DNA of 64,000 nt, taken from the NCBI GenBank assembly GCA_018857735.1, contig JABMCL010002917.1, positions 1 through 64,000 of the forward strand. Reading direction: 5' to 3'. How positions within the stretch are numbered: the first letter of the stretch is position 1; every line of letters begins with the position of its first letter. This DNA comes from Alviniconcha marisindica (Eukaryota > Mollusca > Gastropoda > Provannidae). Below the pieces are notes generated by a model, which was not told the DNA's origin, ran no database searches, and saw only the letters and a program-made list of their open reading frames with translations. Of this stretch, positions 1-48,600 are shown in pieces. The translations under genes and the position numbers were made by a program.

Positions 1-121
1 TTAGCATGTAAATTTGCAAGAGTATCTTCGTGGGGAAATGAATGCATACAGGTCAACACAGCCCAGTTTTGTGGGAGGGAGCGGCCATTGACTCACAACC
101 ACTGTATTCAATAATTATATG

Positions 122-1343
122 TGTAATGGTGTGGGGGTGGAGTCAGTCAAAATGGAGACCACAGCAGGCGAACGGCAGCAATCAGGTTTTTATTCTACAG
201 CAGCAGACAACTTTCTCAGCACACTCCCAAAATCCTCACGCGCCGCATAGATAAGAGAACTGCGCGGGCCGCAAGGAACACACGCTATCGTTACAATGAA
301 ATCGGCCCTCTCAGTGGACCACAAAATGGCTGACTATTGTGTTTCCTTGGCCCGCACAAATACACTTTCCTCAACAATAACTAAACTAATTAAAACATGA
401 AAAACATCAAATGAAAGCTACAATTACAACCTTTTAAACCGTATAAACAAAATGTACACACATGACTTATTTAATTACAACAAGAGTGGGAAGCGTGGCT
501 TGCACCTGTCTATAAGCAGATTCGTACAACTAAATCACAACTAACACAATGTACAAAATATAACTGTCAATAAAACTTACATCAGAATAAAGTGCACGCT
601 CCCACGGTTAAAATGGTACATAACAATTACAATACAACGCTCTATAAGAGAAGCAAGACACACTCAAAGACTAGTACTAAAACAATCGGGTGCGAACTTT
701 TGCCTGGGCGCGTTATCTTAGTCGCAACAGCGCTGATAGTGATATCAAGTAGTCTATGAATATAACTTAGCTTCTACAGTACACAATACTTAATAAGTTA
801 ATTTCAACTCAAAATAAACACTAAAATGAAGTCAGCTAAGCAAAATACTATACGACAAAGCATTGATCGACACAGAATTACTTTAATCGATTCAAAACAA
901 CGATTCACTACTATTCACTAGTACTACACAGAAATGCACCATGCAGACGACGGCTATAAAAAGAATGGACCTAGAGAGGAATCGGCAACTGATTAAGCTC
1001 GATCCTGCGTCTAAATAAGATCTAAATAAACATTCTAAGATGCCAAAATTATATTACACATGGCTTGGTGCATAAAAAGGACTAGGTAAACAAAGAGTAG
1101 GTAAACAAACAAGCGGTCAAAATATTAAGGGTGTAAACAGATTTGAAAATGGCGCGCACCGGCGGCTATTGCCGGTCGGCTATGAGAAGGCCCATGTGGC
1201 GTTACGCAACACGCGCAGCGCTTCAAAACAAAAGCGTCGTCTGCTCCGGTTCCCGGGTTACTAACAGTACAGTAATGAAATTGCATGGATCTGATAACCG
1301 GGGCGGGATTATTGTAAAAACGTACAAAGTGCACTTGCTCACA
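122..1343 (-). repeat. LTR copy 1 (3' LTR in element orientation)
   Basis: Begins TGTAATGGTG and ends TTGCTCACA on the plus strand. Differs from copy 2 mainly by small indels, including a CAGT insertion near 313, implying fairly recent insertion. ORFs inside it are incidental. Confidence 0.8.
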
Positions 1344-2300
1344 TCCCCCCCTACTCTACTACTACCAGCGTCCTCGCTGTGTAAAAAACACACCAATCTG
1401 TCAGGCGACGTATTTAACGTAACAACCTAGAAAGGGCTAAGACGATCTCCGGCTGAACCGGAAGAAAAAAAAAAATCATCCTTTGACTAACATATATTTA
1501 ATATGAGAGTCCGCAATTTCAAATAAGACCAAATCAGAGGCGGCATTATGCCTTAGATCAACAGAGGGTTGTTGTTTAAACAATAATCCTCTAATATCTA
1601 CAACCTACTGAGAAAGGCCTATGTATGTACCGTAGCAATCGGTCACTGAGTTATCACATTTCAAAATCCATTTAGATCACAAAAATCCGCACTATTTGCC
1701 AGCAAAACAGGTAGTTACACTATAAACTTTGCATTTAAACAAAATTCTCCTAAGTACCAATGTTTTCCGACACTATTGTACCTACAACTTGAAAATAGCC
1801 AAGATAAAAACATACCATGAACCTAGCATTTGGCATTTGACATAAAAATCATGAACACAGTTTAAAAATGCAATCATCACACACATGTCATGTCAACAAA
1901 ACTAATTTCAACACACTCACGGTACTGTGCCGGGTAACTTTGAGGTCGGGTTACTTATTGTTCTTCTCTGCCAGACGTCGCGAGCGTCTAGGCAGAGGCA
2001 CAGGTGGAACCACACGTTGCACTATTGGCACCGCAACAGCAGCAGGAGCTAGTCTGCAGTTGTAAAATGCAGTTCATTGTCACCGTCTGACTCCCAGAGT
2101 CACTGACATCTGGCCGCGGAGATGGAGACTACTGGTCAGCGTCGACGACAAAAGGGGTGGTGGCCGGCATAATGTCTTTTCGGTGCACCTTACGCTCAGG
2201 GCCATCTGGGTTTCTGCTCCGGAGGCAGGGTACGCAGCGGACTGCAAGGAGCGGTTGAACCACTCCCACTGGGAGTTTCCTTGAGGGTGGGACGGCGTCG

Positions 2301-2520
2301 GTGGTGCTGGTGGCTAGCCGGGGTCGTCAGTTGTGGTACGACGTTGGTGGTGTTGATGGCTAGCCGGGGTCGTCGGTGGTGCTGGTGGCTAGCCGGGGTC
2401 GTCAGTTGTGGTACGACGTCGGTGGTGTTGGTGGCTAGCCGGGGTCGTCGGCGGTGCTGGTGGCTAACCGGGGTCGTCAGTTGTGGTACCCGGCATCGGT
2501 GGTGTTGGTGGCTGGCCGTC
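2301..2520. repeat. 75-bp minisatellite inside the LTR element
   Basis: About 2.8 copies of a G-rich 75-bp unit starting at 2311, 2386 and 2461 (tggctagccggggtcgtc). It sits just inside the primer binding site, where a packaging or leader region would lie. The 109-residue minus-strand ORF here is repeat-driven. Confidence 0.75.
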
Positions 2521-2613
2521 ATCAACTGGGTTGTCTGCTGCGGTCTGGGCCGTGGTCACTCAAACTTGCTGTGGTCTCGGGTCGCTCCGCTCATCCTGCT
2601 CGCAGCGCCAAGT

Positions 2614-3798
2614 TGTAATGGTGTGGGGGAGGCGGCGACGGCAAACAGGCTTTATTCTACAGCAGCAGACAACTTTCTCAGCACACTCCCAAAATCCTCA
2701 CGCGCACGCATAGATAAGAGAACTGCGCGGGCCGCAAGGAACACACGCTATCGTTACAATGAAATCGGCCCTCTGGACCACAAAATGGCTGACTATTGTG
2801 TTTCCTTGGCCCGCACAAATACAGTTTCCTCAACAATAACTAAACTAATTAAAACATGAAAAACATCAAATGAAAGCTACAATTACAACCTTTTAAACCG
2901 TATAAACAAAATGTACACACATGACTTATTAATTTACAACAAGAGTGGAAGCGTAGCTTGCCACCTGTCTATAAGCAGATTCGTACAACATATAGCAAAA
3001 TAACACAATGTACAAAATATAACTGTCAATAAAACTTACATCAGAATAAAGTGCACGCTCCCACGGTTAAAATGGAACATAACAATTACAATACAACGCT
3101 CTATAAGAGAAGCAAGACACACTCAAAGACTAGTACTAAAACAATCGGTGCGAACTTTTGCCTGGGGCGCGTTATCTTAGTCGCAACAGCGCTGATAGTG
3201 ATATCAAGTAGTCTATGAATATAACTTAGCTTCTACAGTACACAATACTTAATAAGTTAATTTCAACTCAAAATAACACTAAACATGAAGTCAGCTAAGC
3301 AAAATACTATACGACAAAGCATTGATCGACACAGAATTACTTTAATCGATTCAAAACAACGATTCACTACTATTCACTAGTACTACACAGAAAATGCACC
3401 ATGCAGACGACGGCTATAAAAGAATGGACCTAGAGAGGAATCGGCAACTGATTAAGCTCGATCCTGCGTCTAAATAAGATCTAAATAAACATTCTAAGAT
3501 GCCAGATTATATTACACATGGCCTGGTGCATAAAAAGGACTAGGTAAACAAGAGTAGGTAAACAAACAAGCGGTCAAAATATTAAGGGTGTAAACAGATT
3601 TGAAAATGGCGCGCACCGGCGGCTATTGCCGGTCGGCTATGAGAAGGCCATGTGGCGTTACGCAACACGCGCAGCGCTTCAAAACAAAAGCGTCGTCTGC
3701 TCCGGTTCCCGGGTTACTAACAGTACAGTAATGAAATTGCATGGATCTGATAACCGGGGCGGGATTATTGTAAAACGTACAAAGAGCACTTGCTCACA
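2614..3798 (-). repeat. LTR copy 2 (5' LTR in element orientation)
   Basis: Same termini as copy 1, 1185 bp. Followed by TATGG; the first four bases match the left flank of copy 1. Confidence 0.8.
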
Positions 3799-5092
3799 TA
3801 TGGATAGCTCTTATAGAGCACAAATCTTTTGCAACATAAAAACTCAATGCGTTAGCACATACCATTGAGACACATATATAAACGTAGACGTATACTTAAT
3901 CTACTGTCACGAATGGTTTGCCCAAGTTTGTGAAAAGGCCTGTTTAAACAGGAGTCTTGAGCTGGGTTTTGAACTCAGAGTGGGCAGAGTTGGGAGATTT
4001 CGCAGACTGACAGGCAGCGAATTCCAGACAGATGCAGCGACGAAAATGAACGAGCGCTCACCAAAAGATTTCGGTTACGCTTTGGAATTTTCAGAAGCTT
4101 CTCGCTTGAGGATCGGAGTGTGCGTGAAGTCGATATGCGCAGAGCAAAGCTGAAAGGCAAGAGGGGAGTATACTGTCGAAGTACATTCTGGGTTGAAACA
4201 GATTTACAATGTTTGTAGAGAAAATGAAGTCTGACAAGGTAGGCTAGATGTTACGTAAGGCAGATCAGGGAGGACAGGAAAGAAGTGAAGATACAGAGCA
4301 TTACAGAGTAATGTTGTTAAGTGGCGTTCGTTGCCGGCGTAGTTCTAGGGCCGTGGTCAATGTACGGTAGAGATTAGAAGCGCGATGTCAGTCTGTGCGC
4401 AATATGATGGCCAAGTTAAATAAAGGGAGCTGATTTCTTCGTAGAACAATCAATGAAGAGTAAAACAGTTCCAGTCTCTAGATCTTGCAACAATAAGAGG
4501 GATCATGAATGTTGATAAATTTCGTTGGCCATTATGCTCTTATATATATGCATAATGGTATTACTCGCATTATTTCGATCCTATTCGTATTTATACCAAT
4601 GCACTTTTTCTACCACTACTTGAAGACAGAAAAGAGAGGCGTTGATTAAAGCGTTGTGCCGGATGCCTACCGCGTATCTTGTTTGTCCATCCGGGACTGT
4701 GTCCCGTACCCAGGCAAATGGGCTTGTATGTAAGTTTGCTTTAGATAGTCGTGATAGAAGCATATTGACACCAAACTAACTACCCTGAGGCCACTTCGGC
4801 GGGACTGGCCTCTGAATCACCGTTTTCTTGTCAGTTCCTCTGGCCCTTTGGTTTACTAACACTTACTCCTTTCGTCTGAGCTAAAAACACTATCTGGGGA
4901 AAACAATTATGACCTTGTGAAAAAGTTATTAACAAAAATGTGGGCTCAGTCTCGGCTCGGATGGGCTGTGTCGGTATTTATGTGCAAGTCAAAGTGAAGG
5001 CAGGAAAACTTTTCTCATGAAACAGAATTAATCGTATTTTCTGTGAAGCGAAAAGATATATGTCTAGTCCTGGTGTAAATGCGGTACACTGG
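3799..5092. other. Intergenic, no gene seen
   Basis: Between the LTR element and the first exon of the long plus-strand gene. Only short random ORFs; no recognised repeat. The promoter of that gene should be here, but I see no convincing TATA box. Confidence 0.4.
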
Positions 5093-5110
5093 ATGTCGTC
5101 CAAAACAATC

Positions 5111-41539
<36,429 letters not shown>

Positions 41540-41710
41540 TATTTTCTTGTTCATGTTTGCTCAATTTAAAAATGAGGTACAATGCAGGAATCCTTTTTTG
41601 CATAAAAGGGTGATTATCTGTTTGTCATATGAACATGTGTCCTTTCAGTGTTTCACATAATATATACGTTTTTGTATACAATACCACTTGTGAGCATGCA
41701 CATGCATGCA

Positions 41711-41803
41711 CGCGCACATGCACACACACACACACACACACATGTACTAAAAAGATGGATATCATTTTATTTGTAACACAACAGAAAGGAAAGAACACAC
41801 ACA

Positions 41804-41848
<45 letters not shown>
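41711..41848. repeat. Split CA microsatellites
   Basis: Two CA runs (41721-41741 and 41798-41848) separated by unique sequence. Confidence 0.9.
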
Positions 41849-41850
<2 letters not shown>

Positions 41851-41999
41851 AAGAAACAATACCTAAAAATGAGCAAACCAAAACAGGAATGTGCCAGCTA
41901 CTGAACATTGTTGATGTGCTAAAAATTATCATTGTGACTCTATGAGTGTACGCTGTGTTCTACACAAAGCGTTCTGCTGGTCATTAGTGTTCTACAAGA

Positions 42000-43442
42000 C
42001 TGCACACTTTCCCATGCTGACCTTCACCCTTCGCCACCTTCACACACCATATGTCATGGGTGTGACTGCACCCATGGTTTTTATGTTGATATTTCAGTAA
42101 ATATGCCTGCCTGTACGTCATGGGTGTGCACATACCCATACTTTTTTCACAAGAGTCTCAAAATAGCGTGGGTGTCACCTATGATGCTGCCTCTTGAACA
42201 GGTATGGGAGACTCCACACCCACGAGATACCTCTAACCTCATGTTATATGTAAGATTTCCTCACTAAAAAGTATGGGTGTGTTCACACCCAAGATGCACA
42301 GCAGGTTTGCTCTCTGAAGTATGAGTGTGCTCACATCAACAATGTACCTACAACTTTTGCAGCTATGCATCACTATATAGGTGTCAGTAGCCTATTTGGA
42401 TTTGAACCTCCCGCCAACAACAAGGAGAATCAAACTGTTTAAACACATAACAGGTTAGAAAACAAAACGAAAATAGCTTATTTATTATGATAAAACATAG
42501 CATGCAAATGTTCAGGGTAAGCCCCCTTTTCATGTGATAAGCCAACAGTTAAATGGTGACAAATAAAATGTGGGCTACTTATCTGCTTTTGGTTGTGGTG
42601 TCCAGTGTTTGGAAGAATGTTGGCATGACCTTACTTACTTAATGGTATTCATAAGCAAATGCACATTTCAAAACTTTTCTCAAGTCAATCAAAATCCATA
42701 CACAAATACAAAATAAAAAACCATGTCCATGTATTTGGCGGTTCATGGCCGGGTTGTTAACTCCCTTGACTTTTACCCGGCATCGCTTAAGTCCCTTGGC
42801 CACTTTTACTTCCAGTGCGTACTTTCTTCACAATGGAAGGCAGTGGCAGTGAATTTGTGAAGTTTACACTGCCAACTTCAAAGGCATTTTTGAAGGCCCA
42901 TAGTTTGAATGTGGCTGGCAACAAGCAATAACTTGCTCATGCTATAGGATGCCCAAAACCACATTTTTTCCAAGAATATGCGATCTTCTGGTCAGCCAAA
43001 AAACGATGCAGACACTTTTTTTCCACCTTCCATCACCATGCCCCGGTATTTTTTGCAACTGCAACAGTGGTGGCATTTGTACTGCTTGGCAATTCTAGGT
43101 TAAACTTCCATTGTTATACACAGCGTGAACCCAAAGCCTACTCAGAAATCAGCCTGGAAGTGACAGCTGCGACCTTTTGCAACTTCTTGTGCGAAAGATT
43201 ACGAAGGGCATTCACTCGTGCACACCAGCTTCACTGAGCCGCCCAATACACAAACATCAAGCACAAATTTTCAAAACGCGAGTTCCTTCAATACTGCCCT
43301 CGTTAGAAAAGAAAGGCATATAAGTCTAGGACATGCTGGTCAGATAGTCATATTTAGAAAAGAAAGTAATGCCTACCTGAAGTGAAGATTTCCACAGTAT
43401 GGATCAATGATCAGTACGAATTATGCTAACATCGAATTGCGA
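42000..43442. other. Convergent intergenic / 3' UTR region
   Basis: Between the end of the long plus gene and the esterase stop. 42040-42310 holds imperfect gggtgtg...cacaccc palindromes; 42420-42640 resembles hairpin family D. No exon recognised. The esterase 3' UTR must lie here. Confidence 0.4.
42420..42640 (+). repeat. Hairpin family D copy
   Basis: Shares caaatgttcagggtaagcccc, cagttaaatggtgacaaat and gtgtccagtgtttggaagaat with the arms of the element at 63718. Confidence 0.6.
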
Positions 43443-43680
43443 TCACAGTTCATCTTTTGCTGTTTGCTGTCCATCCACTGTGCCACCCTCTCCTGCTGAC
43501 TGTGATGTCATAGCAGCCAGTTCTGGTACAAGCTTGAGCCACAATGCAGTGCGATCTCTGTACAGCCCAACATTCTTCACCACGCGAGGTGACTTTGATA
43601 TGGACAGGTAAGCCTCATTTTCGGTGGTGAATTCTGGCCAGTCACCACCCAGATCCTCTCTGACAGGAGCACTGGGATTC
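43443..43680 (-). CDS. Carboxylesterase coding exon 6 (C-terminus, KDEL)
   Basis: Acceptor ccatgtgtcacag, phase 2 in. Reads [19 protein letters not shown] and FYRD-like [17 protein letters not shown], the normal family C-terminus, then a tail ending in KDEL and a stop at 43445-43443. The KDEL is encoded directly and does not depend on splicing ambiguity. Confidence 0.85.
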
Positions 43681-45577
43681 CTGTGACACATGGACAGCAA
43701 ACGTCAGATGAAGCCACACAGCAGAAGAACAGACACAAATGGCAAAAAGAGTTGACTGATGCCAAAATACAAATATAATCAAACCATTTTGTTTATCCTT
43801 CTAACTGGTAAGTATTAGAAACTATTAAAAGGAGCTGTGTAACGCAAAGCATTCACTGGGATTGAGTTGTTTTGGTCATTTGTGATGTTGTTCCTATCTT
43901 TTGGGATCTTTAATTTGCACTCACAAATAAATGAGGGAGTTATTTGACTCCTTCAGTAAGAATGGGGTTATAGCTGCACCTATGGATACATAAATCATAA
44001 GCATGCTCCCCCCCCCCCCCCCCAACAACATGTTTACATTATAACTGGTGAAGTAAGTGTATGCTGCAGAGGGTTCTGGGCTCGCTGAGAAACAAGCCAA
44101 CAACAAATCTGGTAACTTGCACACTGAAAAACAGCTTTGGCCAACAGCAGTAACACTAAAAGCACATACCCATGCACATACAAACAAGCCATGCCTGCAC
44201 GCACACACACACACACACAACACATACACACACACACACACACATTACACACATCCTATCAGTAGGGTAGCTTGAAAAGGTGCAATTTTTTGGATGATCT
44301 GAAAGATGAAAGAGTTTGATGATAAATTTGCAAATGAAAATGTTCAAGACAAACAGTACAACACAAGAAAAAGACCTCTGGCCAAACAAGTGCATGCTCA
44401 CAGAGGTAAGACAGAAAACTAAAATGGAGGTATTCTAAGAAGAGCATAGATGCATTTGATATGTACATCCTTTTTTTTCTTTTTTTCTTTCATTCTATCT
44501 ACAGATAACTTTTTTTGCCCTGATGTTTTAGGTCGAAGTGCAGATGTTTTTTTAAAAATTGAGTAATAGACTGTTGAGGCATACTATTTAGACCTGGAAG
44601 ACCCTAAACAGAATCGCCCTTATATAACCATACCGGTTGACTGGGCGTAAAACACCAACTTACTTGCTTATCCTAAACAGAGTGAACCTGGAGGGGTGAG
44701 GGAAGGAGAGAGAGAAGAAAGTCATACTCTCTTCATATTTTCTGTTGTTGCAGGAGTAAGTAAGTGTTTTTTTATGCCCAGTCAACCAGGATTGTTGCAG
44801 GGATTTTCTCATTTTATACTTGGCGTTAATGTGTGAGACACAATGACGTATTTCTTGTGCACTTTTCGTTTGGCAACAAAGTTGCACTGAAAATTATCCA
44901 TATGCTTCTTAAACGAATGCAGATCTGCATACTATTAGATCAGACTGTTTTATTTTCCACCTGTTCCAAGCACCAGGCGGTAGAAGTCATTTCAATTCGA
45001 TACTCAAAAGGTTACTTCCTTTCACAACAAGACTGCCATGGGTGACACACTGACACTGAGTGTTCTGAACATTTACTATGGTCACCAGGACCCCAATGCC
45101 ACCTGACTGTTGAAGAAATTACTCAACACTCACCCAGTCTTTGCAAACTGCGTGACAATTTTGATGAACTTCGCAGACAGTGGTTGCTCATCAGCTGTGA
45201 TTTTTGTTTTGTTCATTAGTGTGAAGATGGAATCATCTGAGAGAAGTATGTCATTGTCAAACTGCAGTGCCAGTTCATCACCATGGTGAGAGCCAGGGAC
45301 GGGGCTGTGCTTGTTGGTGCTGAAATCATGGTTCATGACATAGAGGTACCGCGAGGCAGAGTGTGGGGAGGCCACCAGGTGGCGCATCCACTCCACGATG
45401 GGAGCATTCATGAGGCAGTCACCATAGACACCAGTGACAGCATCTATGGTCACAGAGTTGTTGGTGCCAGCATCAGCACCACGGTAGAAAAACTCCACCA
45501 CCTGAAAGTAAAAAAAGTGTCATTTGTTTCTAGTTGTGTTTGACTTAGCAAACAAGCTTCATCAATCTGCAACCAAC

Positions 45578-45617
<40 letters not shown>

Positions 45618-48600
45618 AACTGGCAATCTTTTTATCAATTTCTATACTGTTATGTATGTATTTCCGTGCATGCATGGAACACATTCTATATAACTGAATC
45701 CAGTCCCGGTTATTGTACTTGAGCTGAAGACAATAGACCACCACCACCAATTTAAAACAAAAAATCCACACATACACAGAAGCAACTGGTAACTGTATAC
45801 TTGTATGGCAAAGAAATATAAAAAGCACAAAAACAATGGAGGAGACAATAAGAGAGCATTATACACATTCAGAGGAATAATGCTAAGCGGGTGAGAGAAG
45901 GAAAATGGGAACAAATTTTGAATTTTTATCTGAAAAGACAAATATGATTCTTTTCAATAATGGCTTGGGACCAAAGGAGTTATCTCAATTTAAATTAAAT
46001 GGTCAAGACTTACTATATAAATCTGAGATAAAATTCCTTGTAGTATATCTTACAACAAAACTTAATTGAAAAAGGCATTTGGAGACAATATTGTATAACT
46101 ATAAGGCAAAGAAAGGCTTTAATTTGCTGAAAAGTATCATTAATTTGACGTTAAAATATAAAAACTGGGTCAGAACATAAAAACTCTTATTCATCTGTCT
46201 ACCTCTCTTGTATGATCAAAACTGACTTATGGGCAAGAGGTCTACTTCTATGTTTATTCAGGATCATTTTGGTGAGGCAAGCAACAGCAACAGATGCCAA
46301 TCAATACCCTCAAGTACATCATTATCTTTTAGTGCATCTTCATCTATCTGGGCACCATGGAAGTGAGTCAAACAGAATTCTGTTCAAATTGGCTAAACAC
46401 ATTTTATTTATCCCCCTCTCTCCCATGTAAAGTAGACATAATAAATAAATGACTATTGTCAACATTGCCACTGGTTGCATGTTTCAGCGCAAGTCCAGTA
46501 AAAAATCAGCTCCATACGGAACAAAGATATCAACCAAACTGCTGCCACATATCTGACCCAGTCACTGCCTGCAGCTGTACACTCCTTCAAGACTCTCTGC
46601 TTCTATTTTAGTATCCGTTCTACCTCCGTGTCACTGCAGTAGCACGTAAAAGATCCTGGTCATTCAGCCAAAAGTGCAGGTGGCAGGTTACAGCTAAACA
46701 CGCATACACCTTATGTATGTGGCTTTGCATGAAGTGACAAGGAGCATGGTTGTATGGTGTACACAGAACTTGCGCCGAGACGACAGCAGTTTCATGTGGC
46801 ACCAGCCATGCCAACGCTTAAGTACACTTCGGTGGTCATTAAAAAAAAAAACAATAAAAAGCTAGTCACTCATGTAGAATCACATGCGAGTGCAGTGAGT
46901 CTGCTCAGGAGAGCAGAGAATAGCGCTACATAAACGATCATCAATCAGTCCTACTCTGACACCCTGACCTTCAAAATCTCCCCCACCAGACTGGCCAGCA
47001 AGCTATTTCATTCACAGGGCCCTTCAACTGGAATTCTCTTCTACTGTCATTTGATCATTAAAGTTCAAGTCAAACCCAAAGAATTTTTTTTCTTCTGAAG
47101 TGCTCTTTTCAGCTGTGCAGTTGGAAAGGGAGGGTTGCAGGTTGGGGGGGGGAGGGGGGGCAGGGACATAAAATGTATTTGTGCTGATCATTATTTTTTT
47201 CCCTCCTTCTAGTTGTGTGTAAATCTCTATGTACGTGTATGTTTTATGCCTTCCTTCCCCTTCCCCATACAGTTAAATACCACTCACATGCCTTGAACTG
47301 TTTCACTTCGATGGGAATCGGTGTGTTACAAGCCTCATTTTATTGTTGTTGTTATTATATACATTCAACATCATGGACCACATGCTCATGAATATTTGCT
47401 TATAAGTTTAATTTACAATATGCATGTGCAGCAAAATTGCTATCATTTTTATTTATGTTTTTGGTCTTTTTTTGTTCACAACCTGCTGTTTTACCTCTTT
47501 GCAGAAATTGTGTCAAGACTCAAGGTCACTGAAAGAAGAATAAAAAGGTAAAGGTGTTTTGGGGGGTATTCTCATGTAAAACATTACAGATTTGACATTG
47601 GAACCTACATTTATTTCTGGGGGAAAAAACAACTCAAATGAATGCTATTATGCTAAAATGTATCTTACATACAAGACATCCATATACGAACATGAGAAAA
47701 ATACAGAAATATGCAACAAAAATTCATTCATATTTCATTTTTATGAGTGTGTGTGTGTGTGTGTGTACATGTGTTCGCATGTGTGCACATGTTTTCCTGT
47801 AAGCACAATGACTACTTTAAGGTACTTGTTCTGGTTCACTGGAAGGGAAAGCAACAGCAACAGTGTGCAAGTCATCACCCAGGGTTCCTACCACATCTTC
47901 ACCAGTATCTGTCTGGATGGCTATGAGGTCAGTCATTTTACTGGACCTTGCTAACTCAACTGCATCTCATTTTCTCCCACAAAACTCCATTTTCAGAAGA
48001 AAAAACCCTGAAGAAAGACCACTGTGCACCTTGGTGAGAGAACATCCTTCTTTGAAATTAAGACATTTTTTTTTTTTCTGAAAAAAACCCTATAAAACTT
48101 GTTTCTAATTATCATATCAATATTAAACATGTTCACTAACTTGCTATTTTATAGTGTATAAATGCTATATTTGTGTGTTTTAATATTACCAGACCCAGGG
48201 TTGCTGTACACAAAGTTAGTGTGCAGCTTGATCACAGTTAAAGAAAAATCCATTTTGTTCTTTTGTTTCTTTCTTCAGGTTATTAAGATTCCTATAGGTT
48301 CTTCTGTCTGCTATATTTGTAATACTGTAAACATCAAAATATTTGCTGATGCTGTACAAGTAAACACAATAGTATAAGCTTTAAGTAGAACAACAAAATC
48401 CCATCTATTATGCTACAGAAACATCTGTGTGTATAGTTCATAGTTCATTAAATAACGCTTTACTAACAACTGCCTTAAAGGACAAGTCCAAGGTTAGGGG
48501 TGATTTTTGATACAATTTCCGTTAAAGCTCGCTGAGAACAATGATGTGGGTGAAACTGTGATCTGAGGGTTATAAATGCACGAAAAAAGGTATTTTCTGT

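Larger units (their letters stand above)
122..3798 (-). mobile_element. Compact non-autonomous LTR retrotransposon (whole insertion)
   Basis: Two near-identical repeats (122-1343 and 2614-3798), each starting TG and ending CA, flank 1.27 kb. Flanks are TATG on both sides (ATATG if shifted by one), a plausible target duplication. On the minus strand, the LTR at 2614-3798 is followed by TGGCGCTGCGAGCAGG (near 2600), shaped like a tRNA primer binding site. A polypurine tract, seen on plus as tccccccct, abuts the other LTR at 1344-1351. No gag, protease, RT or integrase is present in any frame, so the element must rely on another element's proteins. Confidence 0.8.

Noticed and set aside
42092..42201. 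Candidate exon after gatatttcag
   Set aside because: Open for ~100 nt with a possible donor, but phases do not fit (1 in, 0 out) and it lies in a palindromic repeat region.
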